DNA from: Bacteroides sp. CAG:927 | GTDB lineage: Bacteria > Bacteroidota > Bacteroidia > Bacteroidales > Muribaculaceae | Direction of reading: 5' to 3' | Assembly (NCBI GenBank): GCA_000431155.1 | Contig: HF985624.1 | Coordinates: 13,047-77,046, forward strand | Length of the DNA stretch: 64,000 nucleotides | Shown: positions 8,642 through 17,132 of the stretch, in pieces | Layout: the number at the start of each line of letters is the position of its first letter | Numbering within the stretch: the stretch's first letter is position 1 | Position numbers and translations under genes: made by a program | The notes under the pieces: generated by a model | Seen by the model: the letters and a program-made list of their open reading frames with translations, nothing else | Told to the model about the DNA's origin: nothing | Databases searched by the model: none

Positions 8642-9199
8642 CTATACAGTGAGGATTTCTTTCTCTTTGGCGGCGAAAAGCTCATCAATTTTCTTAAGAT
8701 ATTTGTCATGAAGCTTTTGAGCGGTGGCTTCGGCATCTTTTTCGGTGTCTTCCGGAAGACCCTGCTTTATGGCTTTCTTGAGACCTTCAATTGCTTCGCG
8801 ACGAGCGTTGCGTACAGAAACTTTGGCGGTTTCGGCTTCGGCCTTGCTCTGCTTAACGAGGGTTTTGCGACGCTCCTCGGTGAGAGGCGGGATGCTGAGG
8901 CGAATCACTTCGCCGTTGTTTTCGGGCGTGATACCAAGCTCGGAGTTGATGATTGCTTTTTCAATTTCTTTGAACATGGCCTTTTCCCAAGGGGTTATGG
9001 CAATTGTGCGTGCATCGGGCACGGATACGTTGGCCACATTGGAGATGGGAACGGCACTGCCGTAGTATTCCACACGAATGCCGTCAATGATTTTGGGATT
9101 GGCTTTGCCGGCACGGATGTGAGCAAGGGCTTCGTCGAGGTAGGCGACTGCGAGTTCCATTTTTTCCTCGGCGGGGTTGAGATAATCTTTAACGTCCAT
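8642..9199 (-). CDS. frr: Ribosome recycling factor
   Basis: A 185-residue protein matching RRF in length and content. It splits post-termination ribosomes together with EF-G. Recognisable segments are HIRAGKANPKIIDGIRVEYYG, the loop VPDARTIAITPWEKAM, and GEVIRLSIPPLTEERRK, all strongly conserved in RRF. The C-terminal half is the long three-helix bundle. It follows pyrH by 18 bases, the widespread pyrH-frr arrangement, and is closed by a strong terminator. Confidence 0.97.
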   Translation of the reverse strand: MDVKDYLNPAEEKMELAVAYLDEALAHIRAGKANPKIIDGIRVEYYGSAVPISNVANVSVPDARTIAITPWEKAMFKEIEKAIINSELGITPENNGEVIRLSIPPLTEERRKTLVKQSKAEAETAKVSVRNARREAIEGLKKAIKQGLPEDTEKDAEATAQKLHDKYLKKIDELFAAKEKEILTV

Positions 9200-9217
9200 A
9201 TATAGCTGTTTTTTTGA

Positions 9218-9928
9218 TTAATATACTAATGTGCCGATAGGCTCACCTGCAAGCACTTTGGCAAGGTTGCCACGTGTGTCCATGTCGAATACAACGATAG
9301 GCATCTTGTTTTCTTTGCAAAGGGCAGTCGCGGTGAGGTCCATTACTTTGAGTCCCCGGGTGTAAACTTCATCGTAGGTGATTTCGGTGAATTTTACGGC
9401 ATCGGGATGTTTTTCGGGGTCGGCAGTGTATATGCCGTCCACACGAGTGCCTTTGAGCATCACATCGGCTTCAACCTCTACAGCGCGTAGGGCACTGCCG
9501 GTGTCGGTGGTGAAGAAGGGGTTGCCTGTTCCGCCGGAAATTATGGCAACAGTGCCTGCTTGCAGTGTCTCAATGGCACGCCACTTGCTATAGTGCTCTC
9601 CAATAGGAAACATGTTGATGGCGGTGAACACTTTGGCCGGCTGTCCGACGGCTTCGAGAGCGGAGCTGAGGGCAAGAGAGTTGATAACAGTGGCAAGCAT
9701 GCCCATCTGGTCGCCTTTGACGCGGTCAAACCCTTTGGATGCGCCCTGAAGGCCACGGAAAATATTGCCTCCTCCAATTACAATTGCCACTTGTACGCCG
9801 TTCTGAACGGCTTGTGCTATTTGTTCGGCATAGTCGGCAAGACGCTTGGTGTCAATGCCGTAGTGCTGCTCGCCCATAAGGGATTCGCCACTGAGCTTAA
9901 GGAGCACACGGGAGTATTTGGTTCTCAT
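9218..9928 (-). CDS. pyrH: UMP kinase
   Basis: A 236-residue amino-acid-kinase-fold enzyme phosphorylating UMP to UDP in pyrimidine synthesis. The start RVLLKLSGESLMG carries the phosphate-binding K-x-S-G-E motif. VAIVIGGGNIFRG and DQMGMLATVINSLAL are the conserved PyrH segments, and TGNPFFTTDTGSALRA forms the nucleotide-binding part. Length is typical. The gene starts one base before the stop of the EEP phosphatase region ends (stop at 9930, start at 9928), so the three genes EEP-pyrH-frr read as one unit. Confidence 0.97.
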   Translation of the reverse strand: MRTKYSRVLLKLSGESLMGEQHYGIDTKRLADYAEQIAQAVQNGVQVAIVIGGGNIFRGLQGASKGFDRVKGDQMGMLATVINSLALSSALEAVGQPAKVFTAINMFPIGEHYSKWRAIETLQAGTVAIISGGTGNPFFTTDTGSALRAVEVEADVMLKGTRVDGIYTADPEKHPDAVKFTEITYDEVYTRGLKVMDLTATALCKENKMPIVVFDMDTRGNLAKVLAGEPIGTLVY

Positions 9929-9929
9929 A

Positions 9930-10982
9930 TCATTTAACTCTTTTAATCAGAAATATTTCGGTAGGGAAGTGGTCGGAGTAACCGTTGAGCCATCTGCCGG
10001 CAGAATAAGTGCGGAGCGGCTGGTCGCTGTTGTCCTGACGCAGGAAGTTGAAGTTGTTGACTTTGCATTTCCAGTATTCAAGACCCGAGGGAGTATTATT
10101 TTCTTTAAGAGCCGTGCCACCTACGATGATTTGGTCAAAAAGGTTCCAAGCTCCTTTGTAAGCGAGTGTGCCGATGCCTTTGTCCAGCATTTTCCACCAC
10201 GGGTTGTAGAATCCGTGGTCGGCCACCTTGTCGGGGTTTTTCATTGCGCCGAGTACTTTGGCGCAAGATTTGTCGTAAGGGTCATCGTTGAGGTCGCCCA
10301 TAATGACAACAGCCTGTTTCGGGTCAATAGCCCATACGCTGTCGGCGATATGTTTGCTGAGTGCGGCAGCGGCTTCACGTAAGTGTGAGGATTGCTCCTG
10401 ACCGCCAAGTCTTGAAGGCCAATGGTTGACTATAATGCTTATGCGCTCGCCGCCAAGCAAACCGGTGACGCACATCTGGTCGCGGGTGCGGAAATTATCA
10501 AACCCTTCTCTGGGAATCTTGAGGGTGTGATTAGTTACGTTTTCTACTTTAAAAAAGCGCGGATTATAAAGCAGGGCAACATCCACTCCACGACGGTCGG
10601 GGGAGTCATGATGGATGACCTGGAACATGGATTTGCGTATGGCGGGTTCCCGTACAAGGTCGTCAAGAACAGATTTGTTCTCAATTTCGGAAACACCGAT
10701 TATTGCCGGTCCAAGAGGAGTGGTTTCTGTTTTCATAGCCTCAATGGCGCGGGCAAGGTTCTGAAGCTTGGCGCGGTATTTACGCCCATCCCACTGGCGG
10801 GAACCATTGGGTGAAAACTCCAAGTCGTAGTTGCCATTGTTGTTGATTGTGTCAAAAAGATTTTCAAGGTTATAAAAAGCCACACCATATACGGCTATTT
10901 TGCCCTGGGCGTGGATATTAGCCGGAATGCAAAGTGTAAGGACCATGCATAGGGGCAAGAGAAAACGGGTTATGGGTTTCAT
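9930..10982 (-). CDS. Exported endonuclease/exonuclease/phosphatase family protein
   Basis: About 350 residues from the ATG at 10982; an earlier ATG at 11024 adds 14 residues ahead of an obvious signal peptide (FLLPLCMVLTLCIPANIHAQ) and was set aside. The EEP fold is shown by VAFYNLENLFDT (metal-binding Asn and Glu), IIGVSEIENKSVLDDL, IIVNHWPSRLGG and IMGDLNDDPYD, with the C-terminal YSDHFPTEIFL giving the catalytic His. These proteins are Mg-dependent phosphodiesterases; nuclease, sphingomyelinase-like or phosphatase action cannot be separated here. It is exported, so it is likely a scavenging enzyme. Confidence 0.87.
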   Translation of the reverse strand: MKPITRFLLPLCMVLTLCIPANIHAQGKIAVYGVAFYNLENLFDTINNNGNYDLEFSPNGSRQWDGRKYRAKLQNLARAIEAMKTETTPLGPAIIGVSEIENKSVLDDLVREPAIRKSMFQVIHHDSPDRRGVDVALLYNPRFFKVENVTNHTLKIPREGFDNFRTRDQMCVTGLLGGERISIIVNHWPSRLGGQEQSSHLREAAAALSKHIADSVWAIDPKQAVVIMGDLNDDPYDKSCAKVLGAMKNPDKVADHGFYNPWWKMLDKGIGTLAYKGAWNLFDQIIVGGTALKENNTPSGLEYWKCKVNNFNFLRQDNSDQPLRTYSAGRWLNGYSDHFPTEIFLIKRVK

Positions 10983-11074
10983 ATGTAATGAAGGGTTGTT
11001 GAAATTTTGCGTAAATATAACCATAAATCCCGATACAATTTATAATTCGCGAGTCATAATTCGCAGAAGAAGTC

Positions 11075-11110
11075 AAAAAAAGCAGCCGAACTCGTATGGA
11101 GGCAGCTGCT
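11075..11110 (-). terminator. Terminator after the Agp-like phosphatase
   Basis: On the minus strand AGCAGC (11110-11105) pairs with GCTGCT (11086-11081) around a 18-base loop that can pair further, followed directly by a run of T (plus-strand A tract 11075-11081). It sits about 20 bases beyond the stop of the phosphatase gene at 11132. Confidence 0.65.
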
Positions 11111-11131
11111 GTGTGTGATTGTGTTGAAGGT

Positions 11132-12430
11132 TTACTTGATGTTTTCGTAGTCGCGGAGTGCCTGTTCAAACCGTGCGTTTACATCGCTCATAAGATATAG
11201 CCCGTCAGTGTTTTTCTGCAGTCCTTTAAGGGTGAGAGGATATATTATTGGAGGGTTGTTGAGATCAAGTAGTTCCATGTTGCGGAGCTGGTCAACACTC
11301 TGGTACACGATGTTGATGTCGGCATATTCCTTGCCGTCGGCACCGAGGAATTTTTCTATCACGATTTTGGAGCCGATGGGGGTTTTCTTTTCAATGGCAT
11401 TGGGGAGTTCGTATTCTTCTACGCCCAGAGCGGTGGCAACAGAAGAGAGGTTGCTGTCGTGGCCCACAAGGAAAGTGAATTTGCGTGCCGGTGAACGGAG
11501 TTCATCATACATGTACTGGATGAGAGGATGGGCCACGTTGGCGGCCACGATGGGGGCGGTGAAGAGCACATCCTGATATGTGTCCTTGACATGGGCTATT
11601 TTTTCCCAATCCTTGCGGGAGATGTTGTGACCGAAAGCTGCCTTGAGAGTATCGGGCTGCTCATAATACTGGAGGATGAGGGCATCGGAAGCCGAGTTGA
11701 GTTCCTTGAGTGCGGATCCGGATTTTAGGCGCGGTTCCTGATACACTTCCCATAGGAGTTCGGTATCGTAATTGTTGAGGGCATTGAGTTTGGGATTTTT
11801 CTCTTTGGCCATGGGCGATTCATCCACATCAAGCACTTCGGTGATCATTGCATAGTCGGGAGCTATTGCCTCGTTGATGCCCTTTATGCCTTTTTTCCCT
11901 CCCATTGCCTTGATTTGCTCCATGGCTGTGGCTATGAATTCTGGCGACACCTTGGTGAGCTGGGGATTGAAGAGGGGATCCATTTTGCTGGGCATGTAGC
12001 GGTGAATAACCTTTATACCCCCTACGGGCATGAAGCCAGAAGTGAAGTATTGGGCAGTGGCTATGCAACGCTGCATGGAGTTTGCAATCACGTTCACATC
12101 ATCGGCATCGGGTGTGTGGTTGACGGGGAAAAGACCGGCATCCTCGGCCCATTTGCGGAAATATTGCCCCATTTGGGTTTCCAAGACTCCACCGCGTAGG
12201 GTGAGCTCGCTCTTGGGGGCGGTCCATTCGGTCCATTTATGGGGAGTCATTCGTCCCAGATCGCTCTTGCTGTCGCTGAGCGGGGAGCGGATGTTGTGGC
12301 GGCTGAGTACGACGGCTTCTTTAAGCTGATATTTCTGTTTGAATTCCGGAGAGCGTTGAGCTTGCGCGGCCAGTAGAGACGGAAAAGCGACAGCAAGGCA
12401 AAGCGTCAACGCAATAAAAATAGTTCTCAT
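11132..12430 (-). CDS. agp: Glucose-1-phosphatase-like histidine acid phosphatase
   Basis: A 432-residue periplasmic enzyme. Residues 1-22 are a signal peptide. The catalytic motif R-H-N-I-R is at 44-48; the Asn in place of Gly is shared with E. coli Agp (RHNLR), and further Agp-like segments follow: TPHKWTEW, NSMQRCIATAQYF, KMDPLFNP, FLVGHDSNLSSVATAL with the proton-donor H-D, TPIGSKI and VYQSVDQLRNM. The family removes phosphate from glucose-1-phosphate and, in some members, phytate. The porin gene is divergent and shares the 200-base upstream region, so joint expression is possible. No recognisable -7 box was found for it. Confidence 0.85.
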   Translation of the reverse strand: MRTIFIALTLCLAVAFPSLLAAQAQRSPEFKQKYQLKEAVVLSRHNIRSPLSDSKSDLGRMTPHKWTEWTAPKSELTLRGGVLETQMGQYFRKWAEDAGLFPVNHTPDADDVNVIANSMQRCIATAQYFTSGFMPVGGIKVIHRYMPSKMDPLFNPQLTKVSPEFIATAMEQIKAMGGKKGIKGINEAIAPDYAMITEVLDVDESPMAKEKNPKLNALNNYDTELLWEVYQEPRLKSGSALKELNSASDALILQYYEQPDTLKAAFGHNISRKDWEKIAHVKDTYQDVLFTAPIVAANVAHPLIQYMYDELRSPARKFTFLVGHDSNLSSVATALGVEEYELPNAIEKKTPIGSKIVIEKFLGADGKEYADINIVYQSVDQLRNMELLDLNNPPIIYPLTLKGLQKNTDGLYLMSDVNARFEQALRDYENIK

Positions 12431-12630
12431 GTGAAATTACATTATTAAGGTAAAATATGTGATTGAGAAAAGGTGTATAGCAATAATCGTCTTCAATGTA
12501 AACATGGGATACAAAAAAATGTTTTGAAAAAATGGAACATTTTCAGGCGAGGGGATGTTAGACAATCGTATCAAGCAATAATCATCGCATTTGTCAACCC
12601 ATACCATTAAGAACAAATCCACTAAAGATT

Positions 12631-13821
12631 ATGCGCACCACAAAGGTTACGCTCGTTGCCGCACTGATGGCGGTCATGGGCACATTCAACGCTTCTGCTG
12701 CCTTTGACAGCATACCTTCATTAAAAATCAATAAAGTGAATATCACTCCTACGGGCCGTGTGCTGTTGGATGGAGCATTCTTCATGCCCGGCGGCGACGG
12801 GCTCAATGCAGGTGTGGCAATCCCGGACATACGTGTCGGCGCCAAGGTGAACTACGGCAACTGGGATGCCAAGATAGATGTGGGATACGGTTTCGGAAAA
12901 ATCAGCATGAAGGATGTGTATATCCAATATAAATTCAATGAAGCCAACTTGATACGCGGCGGTTATTTCGTACACCAGTTTGGTTTGAATGCGGCTACCT
13001 CCAGCTCTATGAAACCGGCGATGGAAGTGCCCACCAGCGACAATTTCTTCCAGGCCACGGGGCGTAATATCGGTATCATGTATGTGTATGACAAAGGTGA
13101 CTTCTTTGCCGGAGTAAGTGCAATCATAGCAGGTACATCGCTGACTACTCCCGCAAACGAACAGGGAAAGGTGAGCTATGGAGGCCTGACGCGTTTGGTT
13201 TACCGTCCGTGGCACAGCACCGGTATTGTGGGTCAGGTGGGTGTATCGGGATGGATACAGAGCGCATTGCACAAGTCAGTGGAAGAGGATGGCGTGATTA
13301 TGCCCGGTGAGGGGTATTTCAATTACAATGCCACATTCCCCACCCGTGTGTGCAAAACCACGATGATAGGTGCAAGTGTAAGCGATGCACGCAATGTATT
13401 CAAATTCACACCGGAACTGCTTGTGGCAAAGGGCAGAGTGGCTCTTGAAGGGCAGTATTATTATATGAACGTGAAACGCAAAAACGGTTTGTCATCTTAT
13501 AAAGCAAGTGGCGTTTACGGATTGCTTCGCGGTGTCCTGATAGGTGGTGACTACGGTTATTCGCATGCCGATGCCGGACTTGTCACGCCGGCTCCAAAAA
13601 CACTGGAAGTGGTAGCCGGTTACAATTACACCGATGCAACATGCGGCAAAGCGGGTATCTATGGGGGGCGCACCAACGATGCCTCCATCACATTCAACTA
13701 TTATATAAACAAGTATGTGATAGCCCGTCTGCGCTACAGTTACACCAACGTGGAAGGAAGCGATGTGATGCGTGACCGCCATGTCAACACCATTCAGGCG
13801 CGTATCCAGTTCAAGTTCTAA
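12631..13821 (+). CDS. Outer-membrane porin-like beta-barrel protein
   Basis: 396 residues. A signal peptide (about 1-23, ending FNASA) is followed by alternating hydrophobic/aromatic strands typical of a barrel, for example LIRGGYFVHQFGLNA, NIGIMYVYDKGDFFAGV and FNYYINKYVIARLRYSY, and the protein ends in IQFKF with the C-terminal Phe that the BAM machinery recognises. It resembles phosphate-selective porin O/P-type proteins, but substrate selectivity is not visible. It is divergent from the Agp-like phosphatase, suggesting (inference) a role in uptake of phosphate or sugar phosphates. The 200-base upstream region carries no clear TAnnTTTG. Confidence 0.8.
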   Translation: MRTTKVTLVAALMAVMGTFNASAAFDSIPSLKINKVNITPTGRVLLDGAFFMPGGDGLNAGVAIPDIRVGAKVNYGNWDAKIDVGYGFGKISMKDVYIQYKFNEANLIRGGYFVHQFGLNAATSSSMKPAMEVPTSDNFFQATGRNIGIMYVYDKGDFFAGVSAIIAGTSLTTPANEQGKVSYGGLTRLVYRPWHSTGIVGQVGVSGWIQSALHKSVEEDGVIMPGEGYFNYNATFPTRVCKTTMIGASVSDARNVFKFTPELLVAKGRVALEGQYYYMNVKRKNGLSSYKASGVYGLLRGVLIGGDYGYSHADAGLVTPAPKTLEVVAGYNYTDATCGKAGIYGGRTNDASITFNYYINKYVIARLRYSYTNVEGSDVMRDRHVNTIQARIQFKF

Positions 13822-13845
13822 GGAATTTTGATTTACCGAATATGA

Positions 13846-13887
13846 CAGGTTTTATAGGTCTATATTTTATAGATTTTATAGAACCTG
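13846..13887 (+). promoter_or_regulatory. Inverted repeat with three TTTTATAG copies (possible operator or weak terminator)
   Basis: CAGGTT (13846-13851) and AACCTG (13882-13887) form the outer arms of an imperfect palindrome. Between and partly within them TTTTATAG occurs three times (13850, 13865, 13874). It lies 25 bases after the porin stop and directly before the -7 box of the HAD gene, so it could end porin transcription or bind a regulator. Confidence 0.4.
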
Positions 13888-13888
13888 T

Positions 13889-13896
13889 TATCTTTG
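13889..13896 (+). promoter_or_regulatory. -7 box TATCTTTG ahead of the HAD-ribF pair
   Basis: TATCTTTG matches TAnnTTTG and lies 28 bases before the HAD start codon. The -33 position would fall inside the TTTTATAG repeat block. Confidence 0.55.
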
Positions 13897-13923
13897 CATT
13901 GGATTTTCTGACACGTAAGCATC

Positions 13924-14547
13924 ATGATTAAGAATTTGCTTTTTGATTTAGGCGGCGTGATAATGGATATACGCCGTGAGAATTGTGTGAAGGCAATGAA
14001 GGCCATAGGAATGGCTGATGCCGACGAGTATTTGGGAGAATATTCCCAAAAGGGTCCGTTTGCCAAAATAGAGAACGGTGAATGGGACGAGAAGCAGTTT
14101 CATGACGGAATCCGCGAAATCATAGGGACGAAGGTGAGCGACGAGCAGATAAATGCAGCGTTCAATGCGTTTCTGATAGGGATACCGGAAGAGCGGCTCA
14201 ATGAGCTGGTGAAGCTTCATGAGAGGTTTGCAATATATATGCTGAGCAATACCAACCCGATAATGTGGAGAATGAAGATAGCCGATGAGTTTGCCAAGCA
14301 GGGACACGATGTGAATTATTATTTTGACGGCGTGGTGCGCAGCTACAAGGCCGGGTGCATGAAGCCTGCCAAAAAGATATTTGAGATAGTGGAACAGAAG
14401 TTCGGTATCCGTCCTGAGGAAACAGTGTTTTTTGATGATTCACAGCGAAATCTTGATGCGGCTGCCGAGATGGGATTTCACACTATACTTGTAAAGCCGG
14501 GCGATGAGTTCTATGCATTGCTGGCCAAAAGCGGTTATATAAACTGA
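13924..14547 (+). CDS. HAD-IA family phosphatase (YihX-like)
   Basis: A 207-residue cytoplasmic HAD hydrolase. Motif I reads LLFDLGGVIMDI: the nucleophile Asp is present but the second Asp of the usual D-x-D is Gly, as in the YihX/epoxide-hydrolase-like subgroup. Motif II is YMLSNTNPI, motif III the Lys of VVRSYKAGCMKP, and motif IV VFFDDSQRNLDAA. YihX members dephosphorylate small sugar phosphates such as glucose-1-phosphate. The stop overlaps the ribF start (TGATG), so the two are coupled; a role in flavin metabolism, such as removal of a phosphate from a riboflavin precursor, is possible but unproven. Confidence 0.88.
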   Translation: MIKNLLFDLGGVIMDIRRENCVKAMKAIGMADADEYLGEYSQKGPFAKIENGEWDEKQFHDGIREIIGTKVSDEQINAAFNAFLIGIPEERLNELVKLHERFAIYMLSNTNPIMWRMKIADEFAKQGHDVNYYFDGVVRSYKAGCMKPAKKIFEIVEQKFGIRPEETVFFDDSQRNLDAAAEMGFHTILVKPGDEFYALLAKSGYIN

Positions 14548-15470
14548 TGGCCATACTGACCCGCAAAGATGCCACCAAGCGGCGCATTGCGTCAGTAGGA
14601 ATGATGGACGGCGTACACGCCGGTCACCGTTTTCTGCTTGATTTTCTTCGTGCGCAAGGAGACCAGCTTAATTTAAGGGCGGCAGTTGTGACTTTTGAAG
14701 ATCATCCGCTCATGACCGTAGCGCCTGACCGTGCGCCGCAGTTGCTCACCACACCCGAACAGAAACTGGATATGCTGAGCAAAAGTGTGGTGGATGATGT
14801 GATAGTGCTTAACTTCAATCATAGGATGAGCCGCATGAGTGCGTCAAAATTTTTGGAAATGCTGCACGACAGGTGGGGTATAGATGCGCTTGTAGTAGGA
14901 TTCAACAATCGTTTCGGACGCGACAGGAAAGAAGGGATAGATGCGTATCAAGCCATAGGCGAGAAGATAGGCATGAAGATTATTGAGGCCCCCGAGATGA
15001 CGGCAGAGAACGGTCAACCGTTAAGCTCAAGTGCAATACGCCAATGCATACAGCAGGGTAATATGGAACAGGCCGCCGTGATGCTCACGCATCCCTACAC
15101 TATGATCGGTAAGGTGGTGCATGGCCAAGCCCTCGGGCGTAAAATCGGGTTCCCGACAGCCAATATTGATCCCGAGACACCACGGCAACTTGTGCCTAAG
15201 AGCGGGGTCTATGCCGCATGGGTGGTGACTCCTGATGGCAGGAAAAATGCCGCAATGGTGAATATAGGTGTGCGGCCAACTGTGAGCGGCGAGGGAAGCG
15301 AACCGACGATAGAGGCACATATAATAGATTACACGGGTTATTTGTATGACGAGAATGTGAGCGTGGAGTTTGTGGCGAGACTCAGGGACGAGAAAAAGTT
15401 CAAAAATATGGACTCTCTTGTCAAGCAGTTGCACAAGGATGAAAATAAGGTGCGTAAAATGTTGCTATGA
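14547..15470 (+). CDS. ribF: Bifunctional riboflavin kinase/FAD synthetase
   Basis: 307 residues. The N-terminal adenylyltransferase domain shows SVGMMDGVHAGHRFLL (the G-x-x-D-G-V-H-x-G-H nucleotidyl transferase signature) and ITLSSSAIR-like QPLSSSAIRQCI. The C-terminal riboflavin kinase domain shows GKVVHGQALGRKIGFPTANI and YAAWV. The enzyme converts riboflavin to FMN and then FAD in the cytoplasm. It overlaps the HAD gene by one base. No FMN riboswitch precedes it. Confidence 0.96.
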   Translation: MAILTRKDATKRRIASVGMMDGVHAGHRFLLDFLRAQGDQLNLRAAVVTFEDHPLMTVAPDRAPQLLTTPEQKLDMLSKSVVDDVIVLNFNHRMSRMSASKFLEMLHDRWGIDALVVGFNNRFGRDRKEGIDAYQAIGEKIGMKIIEAPEMTAENGQPLSSSAIRQCIQQGNMEQAAVMLTHPYTMIGKVVHGQALGRKIGFPTANIDPETPRQLVPKSGVYAAWVVTPDGRKNAAMVNIGVRPTVSGEGSEPTIEAHIIDYTGYLYDENVSVEFVARLRDEKKFKNMDSLVKQLHKDENKVRKMLL

Positions 15471-15579
15471 TACAACTAAAATAATTCCCGAGTGTTATAT
15501 CCTCAGCTAAAAGAGGTGTAATAATCAAGCATTTAATAATTTTTTATTAAAAAAGTGCTCGCAAGGGGGATATTTCTCC

Positions 15580-15587
15580 TATCTTTG
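15580..15587 (+). promoter_or_regulatory. -7 box TATCTTTG ahead of the FKBP cluster
   Basis: TATCTTTG matches the TAnnTTTG box and lies 66 bases before the first FKBP start codon. It is in a 182-base gap after ribF that holds no gene. No good -33 TTG is seen at 19-21 bases. Confidence 0.55.
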
Positions 15588-15652
15588 TGCCCGATTATGC
15601 ACTCAGTATATATATAATGTGCAACAAATCAAACTAACAAAACCTAACAGTT

Positions 15653-16279
15653 ATGGAATCAAAAGAACTTGATCGTATCAGCTATGCTTTGGGATTAAGC
15701 ATGGGTAATAATTTCCGTTCAAGCGGTATAGAAAAAATCGATGTGAAAGATTTTGCCGACGGCGTAGCAGCAGTGTTTTCAGGAGAAAAACCCCGCATGA
15801 CATACGATGAGGCAAAGGCCGAAATACAGAAATTTTTTACAGCAATGGAAGAGCGTCAGCGTGCAGCAGCCGAGGAGATCGGAAAAGTCAACGCAGCAGC
15901 CGGAGAAGAATTTCTTGGTAAGAACGGTCAGCGTTCAGAAGTCAAAATCACAACAAGCGGACTGCAGTATGAGGTACTGGAAGAAGGCACAGGTATACAG
16001 CCTAAGGCCACTGACCGCGTGATGGTGCATTACACCGGCAAACTTATTGACGGAACAGTATTTGACAGCTCAGTGGAGCGTGGCGAGCCGGCTACATTCG
16101 GCGTGACACAGGTTATCCCCGGCTGGGTAGAGGCATTGCAGCTGATGAAGGAAGGCGCAAAATGGCGTCTGTTCATCCCAAGCAATCTGGCTTATGGACC
16201 CAACGGCGCCGGCGGAGTGATAGGCCCGAATGCCACTCTTATATTTGATGTGGAGCTTATAAAGGTGTTTCCCGCCTAA
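15653..16279 (+). CDS. FKBP-type peptidyl-prolyl isomerase, cytoplasmic
   Basis: 208 residues with no signal peptide. An N-terminal helical FKBP_N-like dimerisation domain (LDRISYALGLSMGNNF) precedes a C-terminal FKBP domain with DRVMVHYTGKLIDGTVFDSS, VIPGWVEALQLMKEGAKW and SNLAYG, holding the active-site Tyr, Phe-Asp, Ile-Pro-Gly-Trp and Tyr positions. This is FklB/Mip-like architecture. It catalyses proline cis-trans isomerisation. It is the first of three FKBP genes in tandem, with only 6 bases to the next, so an operon is likely. Lack of export signal suggests a cytoplasmic role, unlike the next two. Confidence 0.93.
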   Translation: MESKELDRISYALGLSMGNNFRSSGIEKIDVKDFADGVAAVFSGEKPRMTYDEAKAEIQKFFTAMEERQRAAAEEIGKVNAAAGEEFLGKNGQRSEVKITTSGLQYEVLEEGTGIQPKATDRVMVHYTGKLIDGTVFDSSVERGEPATFGVTQVIPGWVEALQLMKEGAKWRLFIPSNLAYGPNGAGGVIGPNATLIFDVELIKVFPA

Positions 16280-16285
16280 CAAAGA

Positions 16286-17101
16286 ATGAAGATGATAAAG
16301 AAATTGTTACTTCTTTTGGCGGTAGTGATGTGCGTGGGCCAAGCCCGTGCAGTGTCACCGCTCACCACATGGGAAAGCGACTCAGTGTCGGCAGCTCTTG
16401 CCGGAGTGTGGGGCGATTATTTTGCCAAAAGAGGCTCCATGAGCGATGCTCCCAGCAAAGCAGCCTATCTGGCGGGTCTTAAGGCCGCCCTTTCGGCTGC
16501 CGACAGTACTGCCGCATATGCCGAAGGCGTGGAGTCGGGAGTACTTGTGAACACTCGTCTGCACCAGATAGAGCAGATGGGCAACATGAAGATTGACCGC
16601 GCGCGTTTTTTGCAAGAAGTAGAGAAGATACTTTCCGGAGAACCGGCCCAATACACAGCTGATAAAGGTAACGAATACATGGAGCAGCTGATGTATCGCC
16701 GCAATTATCGAGGCAATGAGGTGATTGCAGGTGAGGCAATGATGGATTCGGTGGCAAAAATCCCCGGAATTGTAAAAACGCCTAACGGAGTGTTCGTGCA
16801 GATACTTACCGAAGGCGAAGGAAATTATCCGAAAGAGGATTCAAGCGTCAAACTGATGTATATCGGCAAACTGCCGAGCGGCAAAATTTTTGACGGCACC
16901 CGCGATATGCCTGAGACCATGTCGCTGACACGTGTCATTCCCGGTTTTCGCGAGGGTGTAATGCATATGAAGCCGGGTGGTAAATACCGCATGTGGGTGC
17001 CTTCAAATCTGGGCTACGGCTCCATAGGAGTGCCCGGTACCATACCCAGCAACTGCGTGTTGCAGTTTGATGTGGATTTGCGTGATTTTTTCAATGAATA
17101 A
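16286..17101 (+). CDS. FKBP-type peptidyl-prolyl isomerase, exported
   Basis: 271 residues. The start MKMIKKLLLLLAVVMCVGQARA is a signal peptide. The middle (about 30-130) is the FKBP_N-type helical domain (AAYLAGLKAALSAADS). The C-terminal domain has SVKLMYIGKLPSGKIFDGT, VIPGFREGVMHMKPGGKY and SNLGYG, so the Tyr, Phe-Asp and Ile-Pro positions of the active site are kept, with Phe for the usual Trp. Likely a periplasmic folding catalyst for outer-membrane and secreted proteins. It is 6 bases after the first FKBP and 31 bases before the third. Confidence 0.9.
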   Translation: MKMIKKLLLLLAVVMCVGQARAVSPLTTWESDSVSAALAGVWGDYFAKRGSMSDAPSKAAYLAGLKAALSAADSTAAYAEGVESGVLVNTRLHQIEQMGNMKIDRARFLQEVEKILSGEPAQYTADKGNEYMEQLMYRRNYRGNEVIAGEAMMDSVAKIPGIVKTPNGVFVQILTEGEGNYPKEDSSVKLMYIGKLPSGKIFDGTRDMPETMSLTRVIPGFREGVMHMKPGGKYRMWVPSNLGYGSIGVPGTIPSNCVLQFDVDLRDFFNE

Positions 17102-17132
17102 CAAACTATCAAATAAATTTTTATAATCGATT

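Noticed and set aside
12437..12622. A 61-codon minus-strand frame in the gap between the phosphatase and porin genes
   Set aside because: No promoter box, no family resemblance and AT-rich chance composition; treated as intergenic.
14400..14560. FMN riboswitch before ribF
   Set aside because: ribF overlaps the HAD gene by one base and the upstream sequence is coding, leaving no room for an aptamer.
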